DNA from: an uncultured Lachnospiraceae bacterium
GTDB taxonomy: Bacteria; Bacillota; Clostridia; Lachnospirales; Lachnospiraceae
NCBI GenBank assembly: GCA_948470335.1
Contig: CAOKOL010000024.1
Span: 1-64,000 of the forward strand
Direction of reading: 5' to 3'
DNA: 64,000 bases
A model generated the notes under the pieces. The model had not been told where the DNA came from. It worked only from the letters and a program-made list of their open reading frames with translations, and did not search any database. Positions 18,237 to 28,381 of this stretch are shown here, piece by piece (position 1 is the first letter of the stretch; each line of letters opens with the position of its first letter). The position numbers and the translations under genes were made by a program.

Positions 18237-19832
18237 CTATTTTACTGGTTTCGGACCTGCGTTTACGATCTCCGCAGGCATATTGGGATATTTCTTTGCA
18301 AAGTTGTCGGCGAACATCTGAGCCAGTTTATTGGCCTGTGCATCATATGCCTCTTTGTCCGCCCACATGCCCCGTGCGTCCAGCTTCTCATCCGGCACAT
18401 TCGGACAGCTTACGGGATAGTCCACATTGAATACGTCATGATGCTTAAACTCAATCTTGTCAAAATCGCCGTTCAGCGCCGCGCTGACCATAGACCGGGT
18501 GTAGCCCAGCTTCATACGGCTTGCACCGTCCGATGCGCTGCCGCCGGCCCATCCGGTATTTACCAGATATACTTTCGTACCATATTTCTCCAGCTTTTCA
18601 CCCAGCATTTCCGCATATACGGAAGGGTCCATCGGCATAAAGGGTTCGCCAAACAGGGTGGAGAAAGTAGGCTGAGGCTCTGTTACGCCCCGCTCTGTTC
18701 CTGCCAGCTTGGAGGTAAAGCCTGTCACAAAATGATACATGGCGGCATCCTTGTCCAGACGGCTGATCGGAGGTAGTACGCCGAAGGCATCCGCCGTCAG
18801 AAAGATTACAACTTTGGGGATTCCGCCCTCTCCCGGAATCTGGGCATTGTTGATATAATTCACCGGATAGCCCACACGGGTATTCTCCGTCAGACTGTCG
18901 TCATAAAAATCAAATTCTCTGGTTTCCGGATCCATCACCACATTTTCCACCAGGCTGCCAAACCGGATTGCGTTATAAATATCCGGCTCATTCTCGGCGG
19001 ACAGATTGATGCACTTTGCATAACATCCGCCCTCAAAGTTAAAGACGCCGTCAGGAGACCAGCCATGCTCGTCGTCGCCGATCAGCTTTCTGGACGGATC
19101 GGCGGAAAGGGTGGTCTTGCCGGTTCCGGAAAGGCCAAAGAATACGGCAGTCTCTCCTGTTTCGGGATCCATATTGGCTGAACAATGCATAGGCAGAACA
19201 TTTTTCTTGGTCATCACATAATTCATCGTGGAGAAGATGCTCTTTTTGATCTCTCCCGCATACTGAGAACCGCAGATGACAATCAGATGGGCTTCATAAT
19301 CAATCATAATCGCCGCTTCGCTGTGAACGCCATCCACTTCCGGATCGCACTTGAAGCCGGGGGCACAGAGAATCGTATAATCCGGCTCACCGAAGTTTTC
19401 CAGTTCTTCCTCCGTCGGGCGGATCAGCAATTGACGGATAAACAGGTTCTGGCTGGCCAGTTCATTGATCACACGGAATTTCTGCGTGTATTTTTTGTCG
19501 GCGCCTGCAAATCCGTCGAAAATAAATACCTCGCGGCCCTGCAGATACGCCGCTACTTTTCCTTTGATTGCGTCAAATTTTTCCTGACTGATCGGGCAGT
19601 TCACCTTTCCCCAGGCGATTTCATCATGTACGCCCGCGCTGTCTACAATAAACTTATCCTCAGGAGAACGCCCCGTATATTTTCCCGTAGTTACCACCAG
19701 CGCGCCGGTATTGCTCAGCGCGCCTTCTCCCCGGCGCAGCGCCGCTTCTGTCAACTGTGCAGGTGATAAATTGCGGTAAACCATCTTCGGCTCAATGATG
19801 CCCAGTTTTTCGATTCCATAAGTTTCTGCCAT
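18237..19832 (-). CDS. pckA: Phosphoenolpyruvate carboxykinase (ATP)
   Basis: Interconverts oxaloacetate and ATP with phosphoenolpyruvate, CO2 and ADP in the cytosol. The 531-residue chain carries the phosphate loop GLSGTGKTTLSADP, the kinase segment LIGDDEHGW and the ring motif YTRSMV near the C-terminus. The start is ATG 19832, preceded by AAGGAGG; upstream in-frame ATGs at 19850 and 19892 would include that ribosome site in the coding region. In anaerobic Lachnospiraceae it often runs in the carboxylating direction (general knowledge). The 5' leader is unusual: it has a long imperfect hairpin and a motif shared with the leuC leader. Confidence 0.96.
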   Translation of the reverse strand: MAETYGIEKLGIIEPKMVYRNLSPAQLTEAALRRGEGALSNTGALVVTTGKYTGRSPEDKFIVDSAGVHDEIAWGKVNCPISQEKFDAIKGKVAAYLQGREVFIFDGFAGADKKYTQKFRVINELASQNLFIRQLLIRPTEEELENFGEPDYTILCAPGFKCDPEVDGVHSEAAIMIDYEAHLIVICGSQYAGEIKKSIFSTMNYVMTKKNVLPMHCSANMDPETGETAVFFGLSGTGKTTLSADPSRKLIGDDEHGWSPDGVFNFEGGCYAKCINLSAENEPDIYNAIRFGSLVENVVMDPETREFDFYDDSLTENTRVGYPVNYINNAQIPGEGGIPKVVIFLTADAFGVLPPISRLDKDAAMYHFVTGFTSKLAGTERGVTEPQPTFSTLFGEPFMPMDPSVYAEMLGEKLEKYGTKVYLVNTGWAGGSASDGASRMKLGYTRSMVSAALNGDFDKIEFKHHDVFNVDYPVSCPNVPDEKLDARGMWADKEAYDAQANKLAQMFADNFAKKYPNMPAEIVNAGPKPVK

Positions 19833-20152
19833 TGCAATTGCCTCCTTCATATTAGTTCCGCAACTCCCCTTCCGGGGCTTTGCTATGCACACTTAGCCTC
19901 TGTCTTTTAGCCGCTTACTATTTTGCCGTACGGTTTGTTGCTGTTTTTTCATAAATCATTTGACACTGCCATATACCGACGTACTCCCGGAATCTCACAA
20001 AAACAGGCACAGGGAGACTTCGAGAGTACATACCGTTAAAAGCCGCTAAAATAAACAGTTACATTTTCGCACAGTTTCCGCCAAAAGTCAATTGACCAAC
20101 TGCTTATATTCCGATTCAAACCACTTTGGGTTTTATCAAAATTAGACAAGGG
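19833..20152 (-). promoter_or_regulatory. pckA leader region with hairpin and shared leader motif
   Basis: This 320-nt gap holds no gene. On the minus strand it contains a 16-nt imperfect inverted repeat (arms 19981-19996 and 20014-20029), then AAAAACAGCAAC (about 19937-19948). It ends with CCCCGGAAGGGGAGTTGCGG (about 19858-19877) directly ahead of the pckA ribosome site. The last two blocks recur upstream of leuC. Confidence 0.45.
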
Positions 20153-21640
20153 TTACTTTAAAAAATCCTTTACCACCTGCTCCATCCCGTCCACCGTACA
20201 TGTCGTTTTGTGCAGTTCCGGCGCGGTTCGGATTTCCGCAATTGCCGCGGGAACCGGAACCCCGGAAATTTTGTTCAGTTCATCCACCAGCGCAAAATCG
20301 TCCTGATGGTCAAACGCCTGATCGATAGCCGTCATTACGCTTCTGGTGAATTTGTAGGGGCTGGCCGTAGAAGCAATCACCGTCTTTGTCTGATCCTTGG
20401 TCTGCTCCTTATATTTTTCATAGACCTGCCGGGCCACCGCAGTATGGGTATCCATTACATATCCTGTCTTTTCATACAGCACGCGAATGCCCTCTTGCGT
20501 CTCCTGTTCGGAAGCAAAATTGCCGTAAAAGCCGGAAAGTTCTTTTTTCATGGCCTCCGTAATCTCGTACCGGCCGGCAGCGCCCAGCGAATCCATCAGC
20601 TCCCTGGTTTTGACAGCATCCTCCCCGGTGATCCGGAAGATCAGCCGCTCCAGATTGCTGGAAATCAAAATATCCATGGAGGGAGAGCTGGTCAAAATAA
20701 ACTCCCGGTTCCGGTCATATGCCCCTGTGTTCAGGAAATCATACAACACCTTATTTTCATTGGAAGCACAGATCAGCCGATCAATGGGAAGTCCAATCCC
20801 TTTTGCATAGTAGGCAGCCAGAATATTCCCGAAATTACCGGTGGGAACCACCACATTAATCTTTTCACCGGAGGCAATCTCACCTTTTTTCAGCATCTGC
20901 CCATAGGCATATACATAATATACCACCTGGGGTACCAGACGGCCGATATTGATGGAATTGGCGGAGGAGAACTGGAATCCCTTTCCGCCGATCTCCTCAC
21001 CCAGCTTTTTGTCTCCGAATATATTCTTCACACCGGTCTGGCAGTCGTCAAAATTGCCGTCCACGCCTACGACCAGCGTATTGGCCCCTTTCTGCGTCAC
21101 CATCTGTTTTTTCTGAATCGGGCTGACACCGTCTTTGGGATAAAATACAATAATCCTCGTGTGCGCCACATCCGCAAAGCCTGCCAGCGCCGCTTTTCCC
21201 GTGTCGCCGGAAGTAGCCGTCAGAATCACGATCTCATTTTCCACATGATTCTTTTTTGCCGCCGTCGTCATCAGATAAGGGAGAATCGAAAGGGCCATAT
21301 CCTTAAAGGCTATGGTCGCCCCATGAAACAGCTCCAGATGCCAGGCTCCGTCTACCTTTACCAGCGGCGCCACAGCCTTTGTATCAAACTTGGAATCGTA
21401 GGCATGAGAAATGCAGAATTTCAGTTCTTCTTCCGTAAAATCAGAAAAGAACAGTTTCATCACCTCGTAAGCCGTCTCCTGATATGTCATGGCAGATAAT
21501 TCTTCCGGACTTTTATCCAGAACCGGAAGCTGCTGAGGCACAAACAGGCCTCCATCCTCCGCCAGTCCTTTTAATATCGCCGCGGAAGCGGTTACATCCT
21601 GTTCTCCTCCCCTGGTACTTTGATAAACAATATTTTCCAT
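20153..21640 (-). CDS. thrC: Threonine synthase
   Basis: PLP enzyme that converts O-phosphohomoserine to threonine. It has 495 residues, the fungal/proteobacterial-length class. The PLP lysine lies in HGATIAFKDMALS (about 104-116). The phosphate-binding segments ATSGDTGKAAL and PTGNFGNILAAYYAK are intact. ATG 21640 follows AAGGGG. It is not next to other threonine genes. Two tandem copies of a structured repeat lie immediately upstream. Confidence 0.96.
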   Translation of the reverse strand: MENIVYQSTRGGEQDVTASAAILKGLAEDGGLFVPQQLPVLDKSPEELSAMTYQETAYEVMKLFFSDFTEEELKFCISHAYDSKFDTKAVAPLVKVDGAWHLELFHGATIAFKDMALSILPYLMTTAAKKNHVENEIVILTATSGDTGKAALAGFADVAHTRIIVFYPKDGVSPIQKKQMVTQKGANTLVVGVDGNFDDCQTGVKNIFGDKKLGEEIGGKGFQFSSANSINIGRLVPQVVYYVYAYGQMLKKGEIASGEKINVVVPTGNFGNILAAYYAKGIGLPIDRLICASNENKVLYDFLNTGAYDRNREFILTSSPSMDILISSNLERLIFRITGEDAVKTRELMDSLGAAGRYEITEAMKKELSGFYGNFASEQETQEGIRVLYEKTGYVMDTHTAVARQVYEKYKEQTKDQTKTVIASTASPYKFTRSVMTAIDQAFDHQDDFALVDELNKISGVPVPAAIAEIRTAPELHKTTCTVDGMEQVVKDFLK

Positions 21641-21662
21641 CTTCTTTTCCCCTTGCTATATG

Positions 21663-21802
21663 AATAAGAATCCTGCACCGCCCAATTCCGTACCGCAAAC
21701 ACGCCGCTTTCAGCGGCATAATTCTTTTGCGTCTGCGTGTGCATCCTAAGCGGAGCGCTTTTATATCGCAGGGAAGTTCAAAGGACTCTCCCATGATACA
21801 AA
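21663..21802. repeat. Dispersed multi-hairpin repeat, copy 1
   Basis: A roughly 140-bp element begins with AAGAATCCTGC and passes through GCCGCTTTCAGCGGC (small hairpin) and TGTGCATCCTAAGCGG. It ends with a palindromic core, TTATATCGCAGGGAAGTTC then GGACTCTCCCATGATACAAA. It is directly followed by copy 2 and resembles the copy at 26201-26365. It encodes no protein I can support. Confidence 0.65.
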
Positions 21803-21941
21803 TAAGAATCTGCCTTTGGCAGATTCTCCGCCTGCGGCGGGTCGCTTTGGCGACATTCTACCTTACCGCCGCAGTGTGATCCTGCCCGGAGGGCTTTTGT
21901 ATCATAGGGAAGTACGCAGGACTCTCCCATGATATAAAAAA
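21803..21941. repeat. Dispersed multi-hairpin repeat, copy 2
   Basis: This tandem neighbour of copy 1 has the same order: AAGAATCTGCC, GCCTGCGGCGGGTCGC, TGTGATCCTGCCCGG, then the core TTTTGTATCATAGGGAAGT with GACTCTCCCATGATATAAAA. The core forms a stem around TATCATAGGGA / TCTCCCATGATA. Confidence 0.65.
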
Positions 21942-21979
21942 TGTGATATTACCGGTACTCTGTGCCAATAATATCACAT
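21941..21979 (-). terminator. Hairpin with T-run, overlapping a possible thrC promoter
   Basis: The perfect 11-bp arms ATGTGATATTA (21941-21951) and TAATATCACAT (21969-21979) are followed on the minus strand by TTTTTT. It probably terminates the SleB-like gene. The upstream arm also overlaps a -10 TATTAT (21968-21973) paired with -35 TTTACA (21991-21996), spacing 17, that could drive thrC. Confidence 0.6.
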
Positions 21980-22120
21980 ACGGGGTTTTCTGTAAAGAAA
22001 GCAATTCAGAAAGTAAGTTATAACCTGGCGTAATAACACGTCCGCCGGCGGTCATCTTACCAGATCCTTTTGCGTTTAAAATCCTGATGATTACGGCAAT
22101 GGCGAAAAGAAAGCGGAAAT

Positions 22121-22840
22121 TTACGGCAGTGTGAAAAATTCATGTCCGCCATGCTCAAACAAAAACCGCAGATTGTTGTCAAACCATCTCATATTCGAAG
22201 GGTTGGCTTTGGAACGGGCCGCAAAAAACAGGGCCCCGCAGGAATAATCCTCTCCGGTCAGCGCTGCGTTTACCGCTGCCTGGGTTCCCTCCGACACGGA
22301 TACGGAATACAATGTTCCGCTTTTCACAGGAGAAAACTGATTGTTCTGATATACCACCTCGGTGATTGTGGAAGGGAATCCGCCGCTTCTCACCCGATTG
22401 ATTACCACATTTGCCACCAGCACCTTTCCCTGATGGTCGCAGCCGCCGGCTTCCGCCTCCACGATATGAAGCAGTACGTCATAGTCCTGTTCTGAAAAAT
22501 TAATAACAAAGGGAGGAACATAAGCTTCTTCCGCCTGTTCGCTGATCGTATCTCCAACCATTGTCCTGGGAACGGAGAACGCTTCCATTGTAATCTGTTC
22601 TTCTAACTGAGCGCCCTCATCCGCCAGAAATCCCGGATCTCCTTCCAGCGCTGACACATCCAGACCCGCGGATACCATCTGAGGCGGCTGCATAACCGCA
22701 GCGTAAGCAGGTACCGGTTTCGCCAGAGCAAAGCAGCCCGTCGTCAGAACGGCAGCCGCTGCCAGCCCGGTCCCCCAGGCTTTTGCCGGATATTTTCTAT
22801 TTATAGTTTCTCTGTTCTGTATTCGATATTTCGTCTCCAT
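22121..22840 (-). CDS. SleB-type cell wall hydrolase (Hydrolase_2 domain), secreted
   Basis: The 239-residue protein has a signal peptide/anchor (about 22-46, ending near PVPAYA) and a C-terminal SleB-like domain (about 135-238). The domain contains LLHIVEAEAGG (likely catalytic Glu), GKVLVANVVINRV and NQFSPV, all characteristic of spore-cortex-lytic or cell-wall lytic transglycosylases of this family. ATG 22840 has GAGGAG six bases upstream. It stands alone between thrC and leuD. A role in spore germination or vegetative wall turnover cannot be decided from sequence. Confidence 0.87.
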   Translation of the reverse strand: METKYRIQNRETINRKYPAKAWGTGLAAAAVLTTGCFALAKPVPAYAAVMQPPQMVSAGLDVSALEGDPGFLADEGAQLEEQITMEAFSVPRTMVGDTISEQAEEAYVPPFVINFSEQDYDVLLHIVEAEAGGCDHQGKVLVANVVINRVRSGGFPSTITEVVYQNNQFSPVKSGTLYSVSVSEGTQAAVNAALTGEDYSCGALFFAARSKANPSNMRWFDNNLRFLFEHGGHEFFTLP

Positions 22841-22921
22841 TTCATTCTCCTCTCTGGAACATACCAGACCTGTAATCCTTGCGGCCTGGCTGTGCTGAAA
22901 GCAGCACATATTACAATTATA

Positions 22922-22956
22922 TTAACAAAATATGCCTTTTATTACATATTTGTTAA
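22922..22956. promoter_or_regulatory. Inverted repeat upstream of the SleB-like gene
   Basis: The arms TTAACAAAATATG (22922-22934) and CATATTTGTTAA (22945-22956) form an AT-rich palindrome about 85-115 nt before the hydrolase start. It could be an operator. No regulator is suggested by the neighbours. Confidence 0.35.
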
Positions 22957-23011
22957 TTTTTTGTATTTATCTCTATTATAGCCACCAATCCCAGGTCTTA
23001 TTCCAAAGAGG

Positions 23012-23065
23012 AAAAAAATGGTATCCATCTGTTTTCCGGCCATACCGAAAAACAGATGGATACCA
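23012..23065 (-). terminator. Strong Rho-independent terminator after leuCD
   Basis: A 17-bp perfect stem, TGGTATCCATCTGTTTT (23019-23035) with its complement (23049-23065), is followed on the minus strand by TTTTTTT. It lies 110 nt after the leuD stop. Confidence 0.88.
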
Positions 23066-23176
23066 CTCTAAACAGAGGAATCTGCAGGCGCAGAAACCGT
23101 CCCATACAAAAATCTGTACTTTCGTGAACATCTGTTACTGTAGTAGGATACCCGGCTTTTTATGCCGGCCGTTTCA

Positions 23177-23662
23177 CTACCTGTTATTAATATAATTAAT
23201 CAGCCCCTCCGCCGCAATAATCTTCTGCATAAACTCCGGAAACGCCTGACCTTTGTACTCCGTTCCCTTTGTGCGGTCATAGATCATTCCTGAATCAAAA
23301 TCAATCTCCACCTGATCTCCCGCTTCAATATCGTTTGCCGCCTCAGGACATTCGATAATCGGCAGACCGATATTAATCGCGTTTCTGTAAAAAATCCGGG
23401 CAAAGGTTTCCGCAATCACACAACTGATGCCAGCTGCCTTGATGGCAATCGGCGCATGCTCTCTGGAGGATCCGCAGCCGAAATTTTTATTCGCCACGAT
23501 GATATCCCCCTTCTTTACATGATGGATAAATTCCCGGTCGATATCCTCCATACAGTGAGCCGCCAGCTCCGAGGGCTCCGATACATTCAGATATCTGGCC
23601 GGAATAATCACATCCGTGTCCACATTGTCGCCGTATTTAAACACAGTTCCATTTGCTTTCAT
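23177..23662 (-). CDS. leuD: 3-isopropylmalate dehydratase small subunit
   Basis: Swivel-domain subunit of isopropylmalate isomerase in leucine biosynthesis. The 161-residue chain starts [19 protein letters not shown] and has the family segments [11 protein letters not shown] and [13 protein letters not shown]. Two adjacent ATGs exist (23665, 23662); the second has the better spacing from AGGAG. The gene follows leuC by about 40 nt in the same operon. The length matches the short archaeal/clostridial LeuD type. Confidence 0.95.
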   Translation of the reverse strand: MKANGTVFKYGDNVDTDVIIPARYLNVSEPSELAAHCMEDIDREFIHHVKKGDIIVANKNFGCGSSREHAPIAIKAAGISCVIAETFARIFYRNAINIGLPIIECPEAANDIEAGDQVEIDFDSGMIYDRTKGTEYKGQAFPEFMQKIIAAEGLINYINNR

Positions 23663-23702
23663 CATACATCTCCTTTTATTACAGTTCTGCAACTGTTTTC
23701 AT

Positions 23703-24962
23703 TTACTCACAGGGTCCGGCGATTTTTCCCGCCAGTGCGCTGGCAGCCGCTACGGCAGGGCTGGCCAGATAAATTTCAGAAGTCACATGGCCCATCCGGC
23801 CTACAAAATTACGGTTTGTGGTGGATACGCACCGTTCTCCTTCCGCCAGAATTCCCATATAGCCGCCCAGACAGGGGCCGCAGGTAGGCGTGCTGACCAC
23901 GGCACCGGCTTCCACAAAGATTTTCAGCAGTCCTTCTTCCATGGCCTGCAGATAGATCTGCTGAGTAGCCGGAATCACAATAACACGAAGACCTTTCGCT
24001 ACCTTTTTCCCGCTCATGATCTGTGCGGCAGTCCGCAAATCCTCCAGCCTTCCGTTGGTACAGGAACCGATCACCACCTGGTCGATGGCAATTTCTCCCA
24101 CCTGGTCGATGGTCTTTGTATTTTCCGGCAGGTGCGGGAAGGAAACCGTGGGCTTTAACTGAGACAGATCGACGGTAATCACCTGCTCATATTCCGCATC
24201 CGCATCGGCCTCATATACCTGATATTCCCGCATGGAATGTTCTTTCAGGTAAGCTCTGGTCACATCGTCAACCGGGAAAATACCATTTTTGCCGCCGGCC
24301 TCAATGGCCATATTTGCGATACACAGCCGGTCATCCATAGAAAGATGGGCAATGCCGTCCCCGGTAAACTCCATTGATTTATAAAGAGCGCCGTCCACGC
24401 CGATCTTACCGATAATATGTAAAATAATATCTTTGCCGCTGACCCATTTTGCCGGTTTTCCCGTGAGCACAAATTTGATAGCAGAAGGTACTTTAAACCA
24501 CGCTTTCCCCGTGGCCATCCCGGCTGCCATATCCGTGCTTCCCACGCCGGTGGAAAACGCTCCCAGAGCGCCATATGTACAAGTGTGGGAATCGGCGCCG
24601 ATCACCACGTCTCCGGCCACCACCAGGCCTTTTTCCGGAAGCAGCGCATGTTCAATTCCCATCTGTCCCACATCAAAAAAGTTGGTGATTTCATGCCTTG
24701 CGGCAAATTCCCGGACACATTTGCACTGTTCGGCCGACTTAATATCCTTGTTCGGAACAAAATGATCCATCACAAGAGCAATTTTATCTTTGTCAAACAC
24801 AGATTTTTTTGTCATTTTGGCGTCCATCTCTTTGATCGCCACCGGAGAAGTGATATCGTTTCCCAAAACCAGATCCAGATCCGCCTCAATTAACTGCCCT
24901 GCCGCTACTTCAGGAAGCCCTGCGTGGGCAGCCAGGATTTTCTGCGTCATTGTCATTCCCAT
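23703..24962 (-). CDS. leuC: 3-isopropylmalate dehydratase large subunit
   Basis: Aconitase-family 4Fe-4S enzyme that isomerises 2- to 3-isopropylmalate with LeuD. The 419-residue length is the short (archaeal/HacA-like) type. Visible segments include [20 protein letters not shown] with the first cluster cysteine, [10 protein letters not shown] and [10 protein letters not shown] with the two others. ATG 24962 follows AGGAGG by ten bases. leuA and leuB are not in this window. A divergent LysR gene next door is the likely regulator. Confidence 0.95.
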   Translation of the reverse strand: MGMTMTQKILAAHAGLPEVAAGQLIEADLDLVLGNDITSPVAIKEMDAKMTKKSVFDKDKIALVMDHFVPNKDIKSAEQCKCVREFAARHEITNFFDVGQMGIEHALLPEKGLVVAGDVVIGADSHTCTYGALGAFSTGVGSTDMAAGMATGKAWFKVPSAIKFVLTGKPAKWVSGKDIILHIIGKIGVDGALYKSMEFTGDGIAHLSMDDRLCIANMAIEAGGKNGIFPVDDVTRAYLKEHSMREYQVYEADADAEYEQVITVDLSQLKPTVSFPHLPENTKTIDQVGEIAIDQVVIGSCTNGRLEDLRTAAQIMSGKKVAKGLRVIVIPATQQIYLQAMEEGLLKIFVEAGAVVSTPTCGPCLGGYMGILAEGERCVSTTNRNFVGRMGHVTSEIYLASPAVAAASALAGKIAGPCE

Positions 24963-25187
24963 TTTTATATTTCCTCCTATATAGGTTCCGCAACTTCCCT
25001 TCCACCCCCCTGGATCTGAGAGAATTTCCAGCCGCTAAAGCGTCTGTAAATCCTTCCGGGGCTTGTCCGGTCCGTTGCTGTTTTTGATGGTTCCGCAACT
25101 CCCCTTCCGGGGTATACGACCCGCTGCTGTCTTCTATGAATATATAAACTTTCATTTTTTCTGTTGCCATTCTAACACGTTTATTGT
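24963..25187 (-). promoter_or_regulatory. leuC leader with duplicated GGAAGGGGAGTTGCGGAAC-like blocks
   Basis: The untranslated leader on the minus strand has two copies of a block ending in AGTTGCGGAAC (about 24984-25003 and 25090-25112) and one AAAACAGCAACGGACCGG (about 25067-25084). Related blocks precede pckA in the same order. A GCTTTAGCGGC stretch lies between them. This could be a structured leader. I recognise neither a T-box nor a leucine attenuator peptide. Confidence 0.4.
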
Positions 25188-25235
25188 TATAATTGAAATA
25201 CATATAATGAATATACAATATAAATTTCAGTTATA
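25188..25235. promoter_or_regulatory. Inverted repeat between leuC and the LysR gene, likely regulator site
   Basis: The arms TATAATTGAAAT (25188-25199) and ATTTCAGTTATA (25224-25235) differ at one base pair. The position between divergent genes and the AT-rich T-N11-A layout fit a LysR-type binding site. That role is inferred. Confidence 0.5.
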
Positions 25236-25283
25236 GAAGTTCTCCCTGCAAACCAACCCGCAAATGACAGGAGGCCTCTTGCC

Positions 25284-26186
25284 ATGGAACAGAATTTACC
25301 CCTCTACAGAATATTTTATGAGGTAGCGAAAACGGAAAATATTTCCCGCACCTCCAAAGAACTCTATATCAGCCAGCCGGCCATCAGCAAATCCATCAGC
25401 AAGCTGGAAAGCAACCTGAAAACCACATTATTCACCCGGAATTCCAGAGGCGTGCAACTGACGGAGGACGGCCGGATGCTGTACAGACATGTGCAGGCTG
25501 CTTTCGACGCCCTGACCCGCGGGGAGGATGAGATCCGCCAGAACCAGGAGCTTGGCATCGGCCAGTTGCGCATCGGCGTCAGCAACACGTTATGCCGCTA
25601 TATGCTGCTGCCCTATCTGAAAGGATTTATTCAGGATCATCCCCACATTAAAATCTCCATTTTCAGCCAGTCCAGCTCTAAAAGCCTGGAAATGCTGGAA
25701 CAGGGTCAGATCGACGTGGGACTGGTGGCGGAGCCCCGAAACAAACGGCTAGATTTTTTCCCGGTCCGGTCCATCGAAGACTGCTTCGTAGCCACGGACA
25801 GCTACCTGGACAATCTGCGGCTGCGGGAAGGAAATCCTGACGTATCCTGGTTTGAAAAGGGCAATATCATGCTGTTAGACCACAGCAATGTCACCCGCCT
25901 CCATATCGACAACTATCTGATGGAAAACAGCATCGAATGCCGCCAGATCCTTGAGGTTACAAGTATGGACCTGCTGATTGAATTTTCCCGCATTGGTATG
26001 GGCATCGGCTGTGTAATCAAAGACTTTGTCCTGGAAGATCTGCATCAGGGGCTGCTGACCGAAATCCCCCTGTCGCCCGGCATCCATCCCCGCACCATCG
26101 GGTTTGTCAGCAGGCCGAACGGGAGCCACTCCCGCGCCGTAAAGGCATTTATGGACTATTATAAGTCATATCCGTTTCAGGATTGA
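25284..26186 (+). CDS. LysR-family transcriptional regulator
   Basis: The 300-residue protein has an N-terminal winged helix (about 3-62; SRTSKELYISQPAISKSISKLE is the recognition region) and a periplasmic-binding-like effector domain (about 90-295). The ATG follows ACAGGAGG. It is transcribed away from leuCD across a 320-nt region with an inverted repeat, so it probably regulates leuCD in response to a pathway intermediate (inference by analogy with other LysR/biosynthesis pairs). It is convergent with ilvC. Confidence 0.9.
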   Translation: MEQNLPLYRIFYEVAKTENISRTSKELYISQPAISKSISKLESNLKTTLFTRNSRGVQLTEDGRMLYRHVQAAFDALTRGEDEIRQNQELGIGQLRIGVSNTLCRYMLLPYLKGFIQDHPHIKISIFSQSSSKSLEMLEQGQIDVGLVAEPRNKRLDFFPVRSIEDCFVATDSYLDNLRLREGNPDVSWFEKGNIMLLDHSNVTRLHIDNYLMENSIECRQILEVTSMDLLIEFSRIGMGIGCVIKDFVLEDLHQGLLTEIPLSPGIHPRTIGFVSRPNGSHSRAVKAFMDYYKSYPFQD

Positions 26187-26200
26187 GGGCAAACATAATG

Positions 26201-26365
26201 TAAGAATCCTGCTTTGCAGCATTCTGCGCCGCAAACGCGTCGCTTTCAAGCGACAATTTCCTCTGCGTTTGCGTACCCTCACTTCGCTGGGGCAGACCCT
26301 GTGCATCCTTGCGGAGCATTTTTGTATCATAGGAAAGTTTGAAGGACTTTCCTATAATATCAGAA
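26201..26365. repeat. Dispersed multi-hairpin repeat, copy 3
   Basis: The same architecture as the two copies upstream of thrC: AAGAATCCTGC, CGCCGCAAACGCG, GTCGCTTTCAAGCGAC hairpin, GTGCATCCTTGCGGAGC, then the core TTTTGTATCATAGGAAAGT with GACTTTCCTATAATAT. It lies between convergent LysR and ilvC genes and fills most of this 300-nt gap. Confidence 0.65.
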
Positions 26366-26366
26366 A

Positions 26367-26390
26367 AGGGGAGCCGTTTCAGGTTCCCCT
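26367..26390 (-). terminator. Terminator after ilvC
   Basis: The stem AGGGGAGCC (26367-26375) with GGTTCCCCT (26382-26390) has one G-T pair and is followed on the minus strand by TTTTCTG. It may also stop the convergent LysR transcript. Confidence 0.6.
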
Positions 26391-26486
26391 ATCATTTGCA
26401 GAAAGTCGTATCGATTGATCGGCCGTCAGTCTGCCAGTTCTCTCACTGCCGGCTTTTTCATGGTCTGTTCTTTCACCGCCGGCTCT

Positions 26487-27527
<1,041 letters not shown>

Positions 27528-27670
27528 TTACAGCTATGTTTATTTAGTTATCTATTATAAGCCTCCCAGGTATAATGTCAATAAAGGAATTTCACAATTA
27601 TCATATCAATAAGTTATGACTGCCATACGGCGCCTGCCAGGTTCCGCGGACAGCACACCCTATGTTTCCT

Positions 27671-28174
27671 CTACTCATATGCCCGGCCCAGAGACTTCAT
27701 GCCCCGGAATACGCCGATGATTCCGGTCCTGGCCATCTCCATAATCTCATAGTTTTCCAGCAGATTAATAAACGCATCTATCTTGCTCTGGCTGCCGGTC
27801 AGTTCTACCGTCAGAGACTCCCTGGCCACATCCACGATCTTTGCCCGGAACACATCCGCCACGGCAATGATCTGCTGCCGCTCCTCCGCCTTGGCCCGCA
27901 CTTTCAGCAGAATCAGCTCTCTCGTCACCGAATCATATTCCGGCAATTCCTCAATCTCCAGCACCTCGGTCAGCTTCGCAAGCTGCTTTTTGATCTGCAC
28001 CAGTTGTTCGTCTTCTCCGCTGGCTACCACCGTCATACGGGTTACGCCCGACGTCGTGGTTTCCCCTGCCGTAATGCTGTCAATATTATAGCCTCTGCGG
28101 CTGAACAGTCCCGCGATCCGGCTTAGCACGCCGGCATTGTTTTCCATTAAAAGAGAAAGTACAATCTTTTTCAT
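27671..28174 (-). CDS. ilvN: Acetolactate synthase small (regulatory) subunit
   Basis: Regulatory subunit that confers valine feedback on acetolactate synthase. The 167 residues comprise an N-terminal ACT domain (MKKIVLSLLMENNAGVLSRI, about 1-75) and a C-terminal ACT-like domain. ATG 28174 has CAGGAGG upstream. The catalytic large subunit is not adjacent, so it must be elsewhere in the genome. ilvN and ilvC probably share a transcript. Confidence 0.93.
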   Translation of the reverse strand: MKKIVLSLLMENNAGVLSRIAGLFSRRGYNIDSITAGETTTSGVTRMTVVASGEDEQLVQIKKQLAKLTEVLEIEELPEYDSVTRELILLKVRAKAEERQQIIAVADVFRAKIVDVARESLTVELTGSQSKIDAFINLLENYEIMEMARTGIIGVFRGMKSLGRAYE

Positions 28175-28381
28175 TTTGTCCTCCTGAACTTCGTAATGTG
28201 CGCTCGAATCTCACCGTGCCTGATTCTGTGGGATGATTTTTGGTCAGATATGCATAAATATATGCGGTGTACGTGAAGCATACGCTGCAAATTTAAGTGC
28301 ATCCGGCATCCGGCGGAAAATCAGCCGCAAAGTCAGGTGTGATAAGGCTCTGAAACTACATTGTATCGTTTCATTTTCCTG

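Noticed and set aside
24910..25218. 102-codon minus-strand frame across the leuC leader as a leader peptide gene
   Set aside because: Not rich in leucine codons, no typical attenuator, and it overlaps the leuC start in another frame; the repeated DNA blocks explain it better.
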